The notes: a model not told the origin generated them from the letters alone. A stretch of 64,000 nt of DNA from Diphasiastrum complanatum (GCA_029204225.1 CM055092.1:81879535-81943534); one strand, 5' to 3'; shown: positions 1 to 13,965, counted from the first letter of the stretch. Program-made: numbers and translations.

Positions 1-281
1 TGAGAGGTGAGTTCCACTAATATTAGGAGAGTGTTAGTTGAAGCGATGAAGAGTGAAAATTGAGTGTTTTATTAAATAGTCAATGGTTAGTGCTTAGTGA
101 AGAGTGAAAAGTAAGCTGAAAAAGGTGTAGTTGAAGGTGATAAATCCATAAGCTTTCAAGGGAGAAGGGTAAAGCGCAGAAGAGGGACATGCAATACCAT
201 TGAGCAAGTATATATGCAATACTAAAATGTAATAAATATGCTTGAGCTTTACTTTAATTTAGATTCTATCTAAATTCAAAC
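1..281 (-). repeat. Dispersed repeat, inverted copy of 34,749-35,033
   Basis: Read on the minus strand, this stretch matches 34,749-35,033 almost base for base, with scattered substitutions and no large gaps. The left limit is the window edge, so the true boundary on this side is unknown. No open frame and no terminal motif is visible; the family is unidentified. Confidence 0.8.
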
Positions 282-1330
282 CAGTTACAGACTACAGGAT
301 AACAGGCCCTACTGGGCTACTCTGCATATATTCCGCAAGCCTCTTTACATTTACTGTTGGTTATGTATATTTCTGGGTTACACATTTTATATTAGTCATG
401 TATAGGGGACCAGAGCCTTTTATATGCTTATGACCCGCACTGGTCCTTTTTTATGACATTGACTGGCCTTGGGGCCCTTATTATATGGTTATATGTGGAG
501 TGGGGGGCTCGTAGGAGGGCGCACTATTTTCCCTCCACATTTTGCCTCCCTTTACTTTTGAATTCCTATTTTGGGTTCATTGGTAGGGTATTTATAGGGC
601 AGTTATACACTCATTTTTCAGATTATTGATTGGTATTGTTTGGGCTCTTCGTGGGAGAATCTATTGTCTTGTCTATTGCTTGTAGGCTTTTAGTCTATTG
701 CTGTCTTTTATGCTTCATTGATTCAACACCTGAGATTTTGATCATAACTTGGTATCAAGCACTTTCCTGATTGTTGAATTTCAGACCTAATTTTCTGATT
801 GGGTGCCCAGTTTCCTTGCTGATTTTTCTCTCTTTGTTGAGGGCTTTCGTCTCTTTGCTTCAGCAACATTCAGCACAATTTGGGGGAGGACCAACTCCCA
901 TCAGAGCATTTTCCTTGGTGGAGCTTTAGCAGATAGTTAGCGGAAGTACTTCCACTTAATTTGGCAGACGAAAAAATATATATATATATGTATATATTTT
1001 TGGGCAGATTATTTCCGGCACCCAAGTTGCAAATCCTTTTCCCTCTTTTTCAGAAACAACCATTGAGAAGTGTTCAAAAACACCGTTAAAATTGAACAAT
1101 GCACAAGTAAAGTGGAATGGAGCAACAAGTGCAGAGGACGAGTAAACAGAGGGGAAGTGTTGAAAAACACAGAGAAGGAAGCCACAACATATCAAAAGGA
1201 GGGGGGGCAACAAAGTAGAGAAGACCAAGGGGTAGCTCTGATAAGAGAAACAAAGTGGTTCCTCTGCAAAAATTCCGAGAACAAGGAAGTAGAAACCCTA
1301 AACATAATAGAGTTCTTTGACAAACCCATT
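282..1330. other. Non-coding stretch, possible old LTR remnant
   Basis: No gene is supported. A TATA-like stretch lies near 590 and a tRNA-Met-like primer site variant (TTGGTATCAAGC) near 750, which would fit the downstream end of a decayed LTR. The upstream boundary and a TG..CA pair cannot be found. Short open frames here have no recognisable domain. Confidence 0.25.
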
Positions 1331-1334
1331 TAGT

Positions 1335-1565
1335 CGCAAGCCTGATGCAGCCGTAGCTACTACCTTCTAAAGCAAGACCAAGAGTAACTAATCTGTCCAG
1401 ATCAAAGCGGGTTCTGCAAAACAACTAATCCACTAAGCAGAATAACCTATTCTGAATAAAAAACTCTGCCAAAATCACTCAACCGTTAGCCTGAAACAGC
1501 TACACCTCCTGTCTTCTAAAGCAAGACCGTGAGTAACTTAATTTGCAAGAGCAAAGTAGAAAGGA
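1335..1565 (+). repeat. Imperfect tandem duplication (about 145-bp period)
   Basis: The phrase around 1,345-1,415 (TTCTAAAGCAAGACC...GAGTAACT) recurs at about 1,487-1,558 with substitutions. The sequence is non-coding in all frames at this scale. Confidence 0.55.
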
Positions 1566-2498
1566 AGTTGGGGAATAGATGAGGGGCAAGCAATTAGAGA
1601 TAGCTGTCAATCCGCTACCAATTCGCATTTCCGCTCCTCCGCTCCTCCTTGCTCATATTGGTAGGCTTTCCAAAACCCGTAGCAATATATTCAAATGATG
1701 TTTTGAGCATAAGATGTACGGAGATAGACTTTTTACCGAGAAGATATGACTTTTTAGCAATAAGATATCTGAAGATAGATGTTTTAGTGATCACTATTAG
1801 TTTTTATCAAAATAAGTCATAAAAATTGAATATAGTTGGGACAATGATGCAAAATAAACTTGAAATATAAGCTTAATTTAACAAAATTTTATGATTAATA
1901 TTTATTCATAATTTTTTTTTATACTTGCATATTATTTTCTACGACTTATTTAAAAATTTACTCACTAATTATTGTTTAGTTTATGCTACTGAATTAGACA
2001 TGTCAAAATCATAACAAACTTAATATTAAATTTTTGTAAACTTAATATTGATTTATTAGCAATCTTGAGATATAAGCTTCTTTAGATTGCTTCTAAATAT
2101 TGTGATATTTACAACGATAAATTAATATTTAGACAACTATAAGAATTTCAATCCATGTCGATAACTTGTATAAAAATCATAGAATACAATGATAAATATT
2201 TTGTTGTCTCAATCGACATTTGTTGAATAATATTTTGAAATATAAAAAAAAATTTAATATATATATTTTTTGTTATATTTCAAATTTTCGAACTACAAAG
2301 TTTTTTATTTTAAGAAAATTTATGGATTAAAAACAAAATTAGCTATCAAAAGACCTTTGGTATATTATAAATAAACATTTTATATGAATTTTAATATCGA
2401 TATCAGATTAATAAATCAGATAATATATAAAAATAACACGTGCTTTTTTACTTGTCTTTTTTGGTCTTTGATGAAGATGATTGTTGACCATCACCATT
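1566..2498. other. AT-rich intergenic sequence
   Basis: Strongly AT-rich from about 1,800 on, with many stops in all frames. I see no gene, RNA or repeat structure that can be supported. Confidence 0.6.
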
Positions 2499-2700
2499 GT
2501 AAGAGTCGCCTCCTCAAGATCCTGCTTACAAGACAAAACAATAGAGAACACATTGTTGGAGAAACCTCTCAACCAAGTAAAAGCAACCAACCAATCTCTA
2601 GAAGCTACACCCCCAAGCCGAGGAACAAAAAGCATGAGAGTAGAGGGAGATCCTAGCAATGAATCAATCCTCTCGATGATGTAGATTAGTGCATGTGTGT
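2499..2700 (-). repeat. Partial LTR of family E, minus strand
   Basis: Read on the minus strand this resembles the end of the LTR at 59,411-59,720, with a GCTTACAAGA-type core followed by a CTTACA end. The copy is diverged and truncated on its upstream side. The same segment recurs at 12,385-12,672 (minus) and 28,630-28,805 (plus). Confidence 0.65.
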
Positions 2701-3500
2701 CCTTTGTGGGTTGATTAACTAGCTAGGAGAGAGAGAGAGAACATCACATAGCTAGGTTGTAAGAAAATGGTGCTGTAATGTGACAGCCTCTCAAACTTGT
2801 TAATATAAGGTACTAACAGGTTACATGCCAAGAAATGCGTACTACGGATTGACACAAGTTCACAGACTGATTGCTGATGTCAAGAAACACAATAAACACA
2901 AATGTGTTTGTTTTGATACGAACAGAATGGTTTTTGCAGCCATGGAATAGGCACAAGCAATCCCTCCGTACCCCTAGAAGTCTATTAAAGATCATTGCCC
3001 TCTTGGTGCCATCAACCATGAAGAGCAATGCATCAAGCAAACTGCCACCCACGCCCCCATCTCCTTAGAGCTACACATAACCACCTGTCTTCCTCGTTCA
3101 GCCCTCTCATCGTTCTCGGAGATTACCATCTCCTCTTCTCCTCTCAGCGGCAGCTTGTTTCAACAGCACCTTCATCACCAGCTCTGTTTCCTGATTCGGT
3201 CTTCTCATCGTTCTCGCGGATTGCCATCCTCTTCTTCTCCTCTCAGTCACAGCAGGAGCATCAGAAACGTGGCTACCTGCAGAAGCTGTAGTTGTGGTTG
3301 GTTTTGGGTGGTCGCAAACGTAAGAAAAATCACACGCAGCATTGCTATAAGTTAGAGTATTATTAGCGAGGAACTCTTGACGAGTCACGGGCAGCAGCGT
3401 GCTGAGCATTTCATTACGATCACTGATTCGGCTTATTGGAAGCTGTTGACGTTGCCAACTCAGCCGTGTGGTTGTAGTACCTTATGTGTGTCTGTAATTT
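2701..3500. other. Intergenic sequence upstream of the expansin pseudogene
   Basis: Several short open frames overlap on both strands, but none shows a recognisable domain. A signal peptide exon for the expansin would be expected near the right end, but I cannot place one with confidence. Confidence 0.5.
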
Positions 3501-3539
3501 GTTACAGGACTATGGACCGTTTCACTGGTAAGTTTAAGG

Positions 3540-4830
3540 TACTACCAAGGATCGCAATCACAATATTCCTCTGAACCGTCATGGAACCACGCACATGCTA
3601 CCTTCTACGGTGGCAGTGACGCAACAGGCACAATGGGTAAGTCATTCGCTTTAGTTTTGCAAGGAGAGAACGATTTATTTAACAGTATTGCGAATTTTGA
3701 TTTGCTTGACTCACTGCGAGTTTGATCTTCTGTATTCTGTTGGCTGAGATCAGGCGGTGCATGCGGATATGGCGATCTTTACAGCCAGGGTTACGGTACA
3801 AACTCAACAGCACTGAGCACCGTACTTTTTTGAAAACGGTACAGCTTGTGGAAGATGCTACGAAATCAAGTGTTCGAACGCCAACCAGTGGTGCAACCCT
3901 GGGAATCTTTCCGTGTTGGTTACAGCTACAAACTTTTGTCCTCCAAACGACTCCCTTCCAAATGACAATGGAGGTTGGTGCGATGTTCCCAGAAAGCACT
4001 TTGACATGTCACAGCCGGTGTTCTCCAAAATCGCTTATTGGCGTGCAGGCATTGTCCCTGTTCTCTATCGCAGGTAGCAATGATTTACAATCAATTTATG
4101 GTTAGCAGAATAGGATGAACATTACAGTTCGAGCTTCCGAATGTTTCATATCTCATTTAACTTCACGTAAGTCACCACTCAAATTTAAGTGCTAGCATTA
4201 GCTTACCCTGCAACACGACTAGAAGTTACTCTAGCCTATACGCATTTGAATTTTGGTCTGTTCAACTTTGACATTGAGTTTATTTGCAGTCGATGATTGA
4301 GAACTTCTGCTTGTACATTTCGACATTCGTTATTGTTGGGATAGATGCATTCAAATAGATAACGATGCGGCACTTTTAGAATCCCTGTAACATATTGAAT
4401 TTCGTTAAAGGTGACAACTCTAGAGATTATAATTTTATAAAACAAATTAGCGTGGACCTTTTGACGTTAGAACCTCTAAATACATCGTTAATGCATTATA
4501 TAGAGTGCCATGCTACAAGCAAGGAGGCATCAATTTCACAATCAACGGCAATCCCTGGTTCAATTTCGTGCTGGTCAGCAATGTGGGTGGAGTGGGCGAT
4601 ATATCTGCTGTTTCAGTTGAAGGCTACGGGACGGGCTGGATTAGCATGAAGCGAACCTGGGGCCAGAACTGGGAATGTGACACTGTGCTGGTGGGCCAAA
4701 GTCTATCCTTTCAAGTCACGACAGGGGACTGAAAGCAAGTCACCTCTCACGATGTTGCTCCTTCAGATTGGCAATTTGGTCAAACGTTTAGTGGTAATCA
4801 GTTTCTCCTGAGGGACGGAATACCTCTCAT
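3540..4830 (+). pseudogene. Alpha-expansin pseudogene (three exons)
   Basis: Alpha-expansins are secreted cell-wall loosening proteins with a GH45-like domain followed by a grass-pollen-allergen-like carbohydrate-binding domain. Exon 1 ends at 3,636 after HATFYGGSDATGTMG. Intron 1 is 3,637-3,753 (GT-AG). Exon 2 (3,754-4,073) encodes [16 protein letters not shown], the cysteine-rich core and the HFD motif typical of the family. Intron 2 is 4,074-4,503. Exon 3 from 4,504 encodes the second domain with TWGQNWEC and WQFGQTFSG. The gene is broken in three ways: one extra T in the T run near 3,836-3,841 shifts the frame; TGA at 4,730-4,732 replaces a codon about 25 residues before the normal end; and the usual stop after NQF is missing, so the frame runs on. 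The N-terminal signal peptide is not identifiable. The identity is certain at family level. Function is presumably lost unless the T-run change is a sequencing error. Confidence 0.9.
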
Positions 4831-5734
4831 TACATACAAACTTTGGAACCACATATGGTATTGGAACACACATGGTATTCAACATAGAGAAGTTCTAAAA
4901 AAGGATTTTAATAAATCTCTTCGTTTTGTATTGTGGACACGTTAAAAAAGGCGTGCAGTCCTTTGCCTAGCACTCAAAATGCAGGAAATTTCAAACTTAT
5001 CAGGCTACTGACTTTTGCAATTAACAATACTTTTTTTATTTACCATATAAATCAATCCAAGGTGATAATTCTTGTTTATTGTATAACATAAACGTGCAAA
5101 CCTTGTCTCTCATACACACATTTCTCTTGTGCAACGTTCATGTTGCTCTTTTCATCACTATCATGGCACATTTCAGCCCTCAGATTTAATTCTGTCAATT
5201 ATTGTGTAATGTAAAACAATGGACAATTGTGCCATCCATGCTTCCTTCTACACACTTTTTGGCAAATAGAATCTGAATGTCCAGGAATAACGGAGAGACA
5301 TCTCTGAAAGGCACAAACAATCTCAATGGCTTTGTGAGATGCATGCGTTTTGTATATGCTATAATCATGTATGTTATCTCGTCACATCCAAATATAGAAA
5401 CGCTTATAAATAAATTTGTCGAATGTGTTCATTAAATCACATTAAGACTCATAAATAGTACCTCACAAAGGTTGACAATTTTGAAGTAATGTTTTCTATA
5501 TCTTCGGTCAAATACTTTCAATGCTATACTAGCAAATGTTTTTTTTATAGCATTTCTAGCATCCCAATCCATTGATTCGGCCAACGATTCAAAACGAAAC
5601 ATGTGTTGGATATACACTATTGGAGTATCATGTTCGATTAGCGCTACGAAAGACAATTGAAAGAAGAGAACCATGTTCAAAATATAAAATTGAATGATGA
5701 GGTGCGCGAGTTCCTACAAGAGATGTTCTCACGG
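4831..5734. other. Intergenic sequence
   Basis: AT-rich, with no supported gene. It may hold the 3' untranslated region of the expansin pseudogene. Nothing repetitive is seen until the CT tract begins. Confidence 0.5.
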
Positions 5735-5780
5735 TTCCTCTCTCTCTCACTCTCTCTCTCACTCTCATGGTTCTCACGAT

Positions 5781-5862
<82 letters not shown>

Positions 5863-5872
5863 TTCTCACGAT

Positions 5873-5958
<86 letters not shown>

Positions 5959-5989
5959 AGATGCTCTCCCTCTCTCTCTCTCACTCACA

Positions 5990-6035
<46 letters not shown>
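5735..6035 (+). repeat. Compound (CT)n microsatellite with (AC)n block
   Basis: About 300 bp of CT dinucleotides, interrupted by CA repeats near 5,841-5,860 and by short GATG/GTTCTCACG interruptions. The low-complexity peptides readable in every frame are artefacts of the repeat. Confidence 0.97.
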
Positions 6036-7094
<1,059 letters not shown>

Positions 7095-7346
7095 AGCGGC
7101 CAGTCAGATTCTGATGACCAGATGCAAATGTCAGATTTCAGATGCCAATGCAACACTTTCATACCAATGGGATCAACGGATTTCAGATGGCAATGAAGGA
7201 TTTCAGATTAGCGGGTTGCCATTGAATGATTTCAGATTAGTAGCTTGTGAGATCAACATGTTATGGATTCTAGCTGGCTACTCAATCTCCACAGTGAGGG
7301 AGAGGGATCTTGGTTCATAGTGGGGGAGAGGGATCTTGGGGAGGGG

Positions 7347-7650
<304 letters not shown>

Positions 7651-7659
7651 GCATTAATG

Positions 7660-7830
7660 TGTAGCATGGGCAGGATGCATACATATTCCTCCCCATGCAT
7701 GCATCTAGAAATTTCATTCACAAAAGTGTGTGAAAGGAGGATGTATGGGTGCCCACACCCCATGCATCCTCCTACCCCATACATATGCGCACGACATGCA
7801 CATAAGTAGTTATATATATATATATATAGA
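7660..7830 (-). mobile_element. Helitron-like 5' end, minus strand
   Basis: On the minus strand the sequence begins after an A with TCTATATATATATATATA at 7,830. It then shows the same phrases (GGAGGATGCATG, CCCATGCATGGCCCT) as the starts of the elements at 35,236 and 38,810. The CT-rich interior on that strand also resembles them. No matching hairpin-plus-CTAG 3' end was found to the left, so only the 5' end is claimed. Confidence 0.4.
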
Positions 7831-8199
7831 TATACACAATGCAGTTACTCTATCACATGTGAGCCTTTGGGTATCTGTCCAGTGAAGCAATGTGAAGAAT
7901 TGATAGTAGTAAAAATCATCTTTGAGACATGAGATGTAGCCATTAGATTTGAACATCTCCCAAAAATTGTCAAGTTAATGGTGTCCATTGCTGTCGAAGG
8001 ATTCTCGAGTCGAGAGATTGGCAACTATTGAATGATCATTGTCTATCAAAGGATCCAACTCTTATTTGACATGTTTGATTGACTTTGTGTAGTGTCGAAC
8101 ATGTCTTGAAGTTGCATGTATTTCTAAAGGTTCTTCATCCATAGCAAATTTTCGAGCAAATAACCTGAATGAAATAGCTAGTAACAAATACAGAGAGGC
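7831..8199. other. Intergenic sequence
   Basis: No gene or repeat is recognised. The right end passes into a decayed Copia linker region. Confidence 0.4.
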
Positions 8200-9430
8200 A
8201 ACTTGATCGAATTGTGTTTAAAGTGGAATTATAGTTCCAACACAACCTTTGATACAATTTTGATTCTTTGGAGAGTCAATACCTCAAACACATTCACTAG
8301 AAAATATGTTATCTTTGTCGAAAATCAAAGACAAGGTCCAAGCTTAGATAGTCAATTTATTGAACACTCATGTTTTCAATATGATGAACAAATTGTTGAT
8401 AGGGAATCAGAAGATGATGTTGCAGCACTGTAGCAAGAAAATGAAGGAAATGAACATTAGCCTCATTGCCTTGCAAAAGATTTGACAAGAGATTTTAGAC
8501 CATCTAATAGGTATATTGATGAATCTGCTTCTTATCTCATTCGAAAGCTAACTATTATCGTAGATGCACTCAGTCTGTCAGACTTTAATCTATGGAGAGA
8601 AGTTATGAATATATAGTATTCATCTCTAATCAAAAACCATACTTGGACCATAAAGGTAGTTGATTGTAAATGGATATTCAAGATTAAATACAAAGCGGAT
8701 GGAAGTATAGATAGAAGGAAAACTCTACTTGTAGCAAGAGAATTTTCCTAGATCTCATATCGACTATATTGAGACTTTCAATCTTGTAATCAAGCAGTCT
8801 TTAGAACACTTCTATCATATGTTGTTGTAGACAATCTTGAGATACATCAAATGAATGTATAGCCTATATAATCTAGTTATTACATATTGGAAGGCTCTTA
8901 TTAGAGCTATGATATACATTCAAGATACTATCGACCAATGCATCTAGTCGCCAATGACAAACTTAAGATACTCAATGGATATTTAGATGCTAGTTGGGCA
9001 AAAGATGTAGATACTCATAGATCCACTTTTGGATTTACATTCTTTCTCAACAATGGTCCAATCTCATGAAACAATCATAAGCAAATCTCAACAGTTAGAG
9101 TATGTTGTTGCCTCTCAATTGACAAAGGAAGCAGAGTGGCTGAGAAACTTACTATCAAATTTAAAAAAAAGAAGGTATGTCCTAACAATTGTCTGATGTG
9201 GTAATGAAAGTGTTATTTCTTTATCGACCAACCCTAGATTTCATTCTAGGAGTAAGCGCATTGAGATTAACTATCATTATGTCAGAAGCAAAGTTCTCAA
9301 CAAAGATGTAAGCGTGAATGCAAGACATGACATTAGATATTTTCTCTAAGACATTGAGCTTGGATGCACACAAAATGTGCAATATTAAGTTTAAAGATCA
9401 AGGCGTTCATGGATTTAGATTAAGGGAGAG
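8200..9430 (+). pseudogene. Decayed Copia pol fragment, family B type
   Basis: Translation in shifting frames gives the end of the integrase-RT linker (YVIFVENQ, about 8,310). It continues with the RT start (ESASYL, WTIKVVDCKWIFKIKYKADG at about 8,640-8,710) and later RNase H pieces (TKEAEWLRNL, HSRSKRIEINYHYVRSK, about 9,120-9,310). The central RT with its YVDD box is missing, and many stops and frameshifts interrupt the rest. A polypurine tract (AAGGGAGAG) at 9,422-9,430 leads into an LTR start. It resembles the copies at 13,966-16,619 and 48,730-51,045. Confidence 0.85.
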
Positions 9431-9690
9431 TGTTGGATTATTATTTTTATAATCCAATTATTAATATAGATTCATTCATGTAGTTAGTTTTTATAGATTT
9501 TACTCATGTTATTGCACAATCTATTGAAATATACAACAATCGCTAACAGGTGGGTCAACATCGAGATTAACAATTATCGAGCAACTATCAAAAGGTCTGA
9601 CAAATATTTGTCAAAGGTTAACAAATCATGATTCTACTTGTTATAAAGCTAATGACTTGCTCTAACCATTGTTATTACTATACAACCTAA
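9431..9690 (+). repeat. Start of a 3' LTR, family B type
   Basis: It begins TGTTGGATTATT directly after a polypurine tract, matching the start of the LTR at 12,673. The remainder is diverged and its end was not found. It presumably belongs to the pol fragment to its left. Confidence 0.6.
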
Positions 9691-9694
9691 CTAG

Positions 9695-10906
9695 ATAAGT
9701 GACAAGGCAATATGGCCACAACTACATACATTTTAAGACGGGGTCAATTCATGTAGCTCTATTGAAGGCAAAATACCATTTAAAGTCTTTTATGGGAAGT
9801 AGCCCAATCTCAAGGACTTACGGGTTTTTGGATGCATTTGTTATGTGCATACACCGTTGCAGACAAGGACCAAGGAAGAGCCATCATCAATCAAAGGGAT
9901 CATGCTCAGGTATGGAAATGAAAGCAAAGCATACTAGGTATACATTCCCAAGTTTGTTGTATCTAGAGATGTCATATTTGATGAAAGTAAAATGACTCAG
10001 CCAAATCACCTATCAAGACAGAGGTGGCCGAGGATCAAGACAATCTTGATCTTGAGGAGGAGCAAGAGCCGAGTGTACCAATCACTCCAAGAAGGTCATC
10101 AAGGGCAAGAATGGAGCCAATGAGACTCACATATCAAGACAAGGGTAAGCAAGCCGAGGGTAATCCATCTTCATCCTTTTCATTCATTTCAAATTTTGAA
10201 TAACCTTCATGTGTAGAAGATGCATTAAGTTCCACATAGTGGTTCCAAGCAATGTTAGATGAATACAACTTTGTGATTGAAAATGGCACATGGATCCTTG
10301 TTGATAGACGTCTAAAGAATGTGATTAGATGTAAATGGATCTCCAAGCTTAAACTCGACATGGATGGAGTATAAGCAAGCACAATTCAAAGCTAGTTTCC
10401 AAAGGATATGCCCAAGAGAGAAACCATAGACTACGAAGAAACATTTGCACCCGTGGCCAAGATGGTCACCATAGGGTTAATCCTTCTTAAGATTTTGGTT
10501 GGATGCTTTTCCAAATGGATGTTTCTAATGCATTCCTTAATGGTTATTTGGAGGAAGACATCTTCATGGAGCAGCCCCAAGGCTTCATCAACATCTTCAA
10601 AGGAGCTTGTACGGCTTGAAGCAAGCATCAAGGTCTTGGAATTCAAGAGTGAATGACTTTCTAGTTTCCATTGGATTCACTAAAAGTGAGTATGATACAA
10701 GTTTGTACATAAATTTTGATGTAAATGGCATTGCACTTTTGTTGGTTTATGTAGATGACATCATACCTAGTGGTAATAACATTGATGGCATAGAGAAAAC
10801 TAGGAAAACTTTATCTCTAAAATCTAAGATGGTAGATCTTGGTCAACTTCACTTCATATTGGGCATAGAAGTACTTGGAGCTTCATATTTCATCTTCATT
10901 ATTTAA
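9695..10906 (+). pseudogene. Decayed Copia pol fragment, family D
   Basis: It contains the integrase C-terminal region (SSPISRTYGFLDAFV, about 9,790-9,850), the linker with VISRDVIF-like residues, and then RT. RT motifs are CKWISKLKLDMDG (10,330-10,370), DYEETFAPVAKMV (10,428-10,470) and LLVYVDDII (10,740-10,770), followed by LGQLHFILGIEV (10,838-10,873). Frameshifts and stops are frequent. RNase H and both LTRs are absent. It is more like family A than family B, but distinct from both. Confidence 0.85.
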
Positions 10907-10949
10907 TCTAAGTATGCTCAATGTTTTCTCAATAAACATTGCAATTAAT

Positions 10950-12384
10950 GGTTTTCTTTTTCCCATATCATGACTAGGTTCTAAAATACTCCATTGATAA
11001 TCAGATCTTTACAGTCCTAGAATTTCCTTTCCAAAGTTGCTGATGTCTCATACCACTAGCTCTTCCTTCCAGAAAACCCTTAACCGCCTTATCTGATATT
11101 CTATAGATCCATTGGTCATCTAGTTGTCCTATAGTCCATATAGGATATTATCTCTTGTTCCCAAAACCTAGAGAATCCATTTATTTGGATGATTGGCATG
11201 CCTATCAGATGGATACCACACATCCATACCTGATCTTGTGATTTAAGCAAAATTTTGTCAATTTTACTCACAAAACTGCCAAAATTTCAAGCAACCATAA
11301 CTTTGGCTACAATGCACCAAATTACATCTAGGCTTCACATGTGTGGGAATAGAGCGTCTGTCAGACACCTCTCCAAGCTCAAAAGTGATGTTACCAACAG
11401 TCTTAAATGGTCTATAAGAATTCCATGAAGCATTCATATAGATCTTATGTAGCAGTATAGGCTGAGAACGAACATTTCTTTGTTTGTAGAAGTCAAAATA
11501 GCTTCAAACTTGATGGAGAATAACCATAAGCCACCGGCCATCAATTTACAGGGCTAATAGCTTGATTGAAAGGTAAAAAGGAATGCTGATAATGTTGTAT
11601 AAATTTTCAGCATGATCTCCTTATGGATTGGGAGCAATCCATCTCCCAAAACCCACAAAAACAAGCTAGTTTTTGGTCTTTTTTGACTTTCTACAAGCCC
11701 AATTCATGGAATTCTTGGCTCTAACTTTAGGGAAAGATTCAAAATACTTTGGTTCACCTCTTTACAAGTTCTACATGGTGTTTTACAAGCACCTACTATC
11801 CAACTTTATGAAAAAAAAACAAGTAAAAATGATGATTTTTGGATATTTTCCAATTTTTTCTTCACTATAAAGTGGAATTTTATCACATGCAACTCTTTCT
11901 GTGGCACATCCAATAAATTTACAGAATTATAGCCATCTAATTGATTTGATCTTGTTGGATTTGTGTTCTTACTATCAACTTTGAGTCAAAAAGCATGAAA
12001 AAACAAGCAATTTTGACCAAAAGATAGCCTAGAACCGTAAATCATGAAAACAACCAGCATGCATCATTGATTTCATCATTAATGATCCCTAAAATATAAG
12101 TACACTTTTTGAAAAATTTAGAATTACACAATATATGAGCTACACAAGAACAAGCTCCAAAAAAACATTACAAATTGGCTTCCTAGGACAATTCTCCATA
12201 AAACCCAAAAAAATTTCGAGAGAAATGGATCTTAGCAACATGCAAATGGAAACCGGGATACTACACCCACTTGCCATCATGCTATCCTCCTGGAAGAAAT
12301 TCCAATTGATCCACACCGAAATTTTGATGGAAAGTAGCACTTCTCCAAGTTCTCCAATCTTCGTAAGCCTTGTTCTGATTCCAA
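10950..12384 (-). mobile_element. Internal region of LTR family E, minus strand
   Basis: On the minus strand, the part from 12,384 down to about 11,250 matches 59,721-60,890. The part from about 11,240 down to 10,950 matches 26,220-26,500 on the plus strand. A primer-site variant (TGGAATCAGAAC) lies next to the LTR. No gag or pol is recognisable, so the family may be a non-autonomous element or simply too decayed to read. Confidence 0.75.
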
Positions 12385-12672
12385 TGTAATAGTCGCCTGC
12401 TTACAAGACAAAACAATAGAGAACACACTGTTAGAGAAACCACCCAACCAAGTGGAAGCAACCAATAAATCTCTAGAAGCCCCCAAGCCAAGGGCAGAGA
12501 GATCCTACCAATGAATCAACCAAATGATGGTGTAGTAGGATGAGTTTGGCCTCCTTATATAAGCCCTAGTGCATGTGGAAATGCAAGGTATTAACTCCCC
12601 TATACATAGATTCATTATGCATGGAGTTCCTATACATGGATTCTCTATACATAGATTGCTAATGATACACTA
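12385..12672 (-). repeat. LTR of family E, minus strand, truncated by family B
   Basis: It matches the LTR at 59,411-59,720 in reverse orientation and ends in CA (TG on the plus strand at 12,385). It includes a CTTATATAAGG TATA-like box. Its outer few bases are missing where the TGTTGG of the family B LTR begins at 12,673. Confidence 0.8.
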
Positions 12673-13851
12673 TGTTGGATTATTCTCTTTCTTACTAATT
12701 GACTAATCAGTTTTAATCCTCATCCATTGTTTATCCAGTTCTATGGATTTTTCCGTGTCTCTGCAGATTTGCAAGTGTTTTTATACAATCTGCAGAAATA
12801 CACGGACTTTGACAACAGTGTCACATTTTTTGCCTTTCAAGAATTACGAGTAGAATTACAGTGGCGTTTTTTTGCATTTTAGCGACACTGTCGCCTGTCA
12901 GGATTTACGAGTAAATATGCAGAGTTGCATTTTGCACTTTTTCCAAAGTGTCTCAAATGTTAAGGAAATGTCTCTCGCAAAGTGTAAGGCTACCCTAAAT
13001 GTGATTTAAGGACACTATCAGGTATTTCGCAGAAATTCGAGATTGTCACCTTTTTGCCACATTGTCGTCTGTGGTAATTTACGTTCATTTCTGCAGAGTG
13101 ACAGTTTTTGTTCATTTATACAGATAAGACTGTTTCTGGCTAATTTTTACCGCTTATTAGCAATCAATTTATGAGAAGGAACAATGATGAATGCCAGCGT
13201 ACACTAGCCAACTGGCAATCACATTTGACGACCTAATTACTTAGTATAAATCAGCTATTCATTCATCTCTTTTCATATCTGAAATTTTATTGTGAATTGT
13301 GATTGGGCTGAGTGTTATTACATGATGCTTCATGCGCTCTTATCAAGCAGTTCATTCACAATTAGAAAGTATTGTTGTTAGATCTCTATCAAGCTTTCAA
13401 TCTTGAACTCTCATGAGCATTCTAGCTCAACCTTTAGAGATTTCTTTTAGAGTTGCTATTGCACTACTACTTATCAGCAGAACTGCTTATTATCAGACTT
13501 ATTCTCAGTTACTCAGAGACAGTTTTAGAGTGCACGGTTGCTATCCACTATTGTCTTGCATTCATTAGCATCTGATTTTGTTTTTCTGAATCAATACTAT
13601 CTTCTTATTGCGTTCAGTATATGCCAGGATGCATGCATCTCTGTATTGCTTTTCTAACTGATAGAAATTGTCTGAGAATTCAATACTTTATGTTTGGCTA
13701 CGTAATCACTTAGTATCTAGAGATTTCAAAGTTAGTTGCTAAGGATTGAACGTGATTTTCATCACTACTGCTTTGTTCAATTTTTGATAGGCGTAGTCAT
13801 GCATTGCAAGTAGGAAGTTTCCGCATTACATTATCCAACCTATTTCCAACA
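12673..13851 (+). repeat. 5' LTR of Copia family B
   Basis: A 1,179-bp LTR begins TGTTGGA and ends TCCAACA, a perfect 7-bp inverted pair. The primer-binding site follows immediately. A TATA box (TATAAA, 13,245-13,250) marks the probable promoter. The truncated partner lies at 16,620-17,373 and differs by many substitutions, so the insertion is old. Confidence 0.9.
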
Positions 13852-13863
13852 TGGTATCAGGGC
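13852..13863 (+). promoter_or_regulatory. Primer-binding site of Copia family B
   Basis: TGGTATCAGGGC is complementary to the 3' end of initiator tRNA-Met, with one change from the usual TGGTATCAGAGC. It directly abuts the LTR end. Confidence 0.85.
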
Positions 13864-13965
13864 ATTCTATATAGATTGGCAGGGTTACTTATATTGATTG
13901 GCACATTGTTATTCTGAGTCTAGTCAAGTCTTGAAAACCTCTATTCTAGTCAATAAAGCATTACT

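Noticed and set aside
282-800. A complete LTR retrotransposon starting near 300
   Set aside because: Only a primer-site-like motif and a TATA-like box are visible; no TG..CA pair or second LTR was found.
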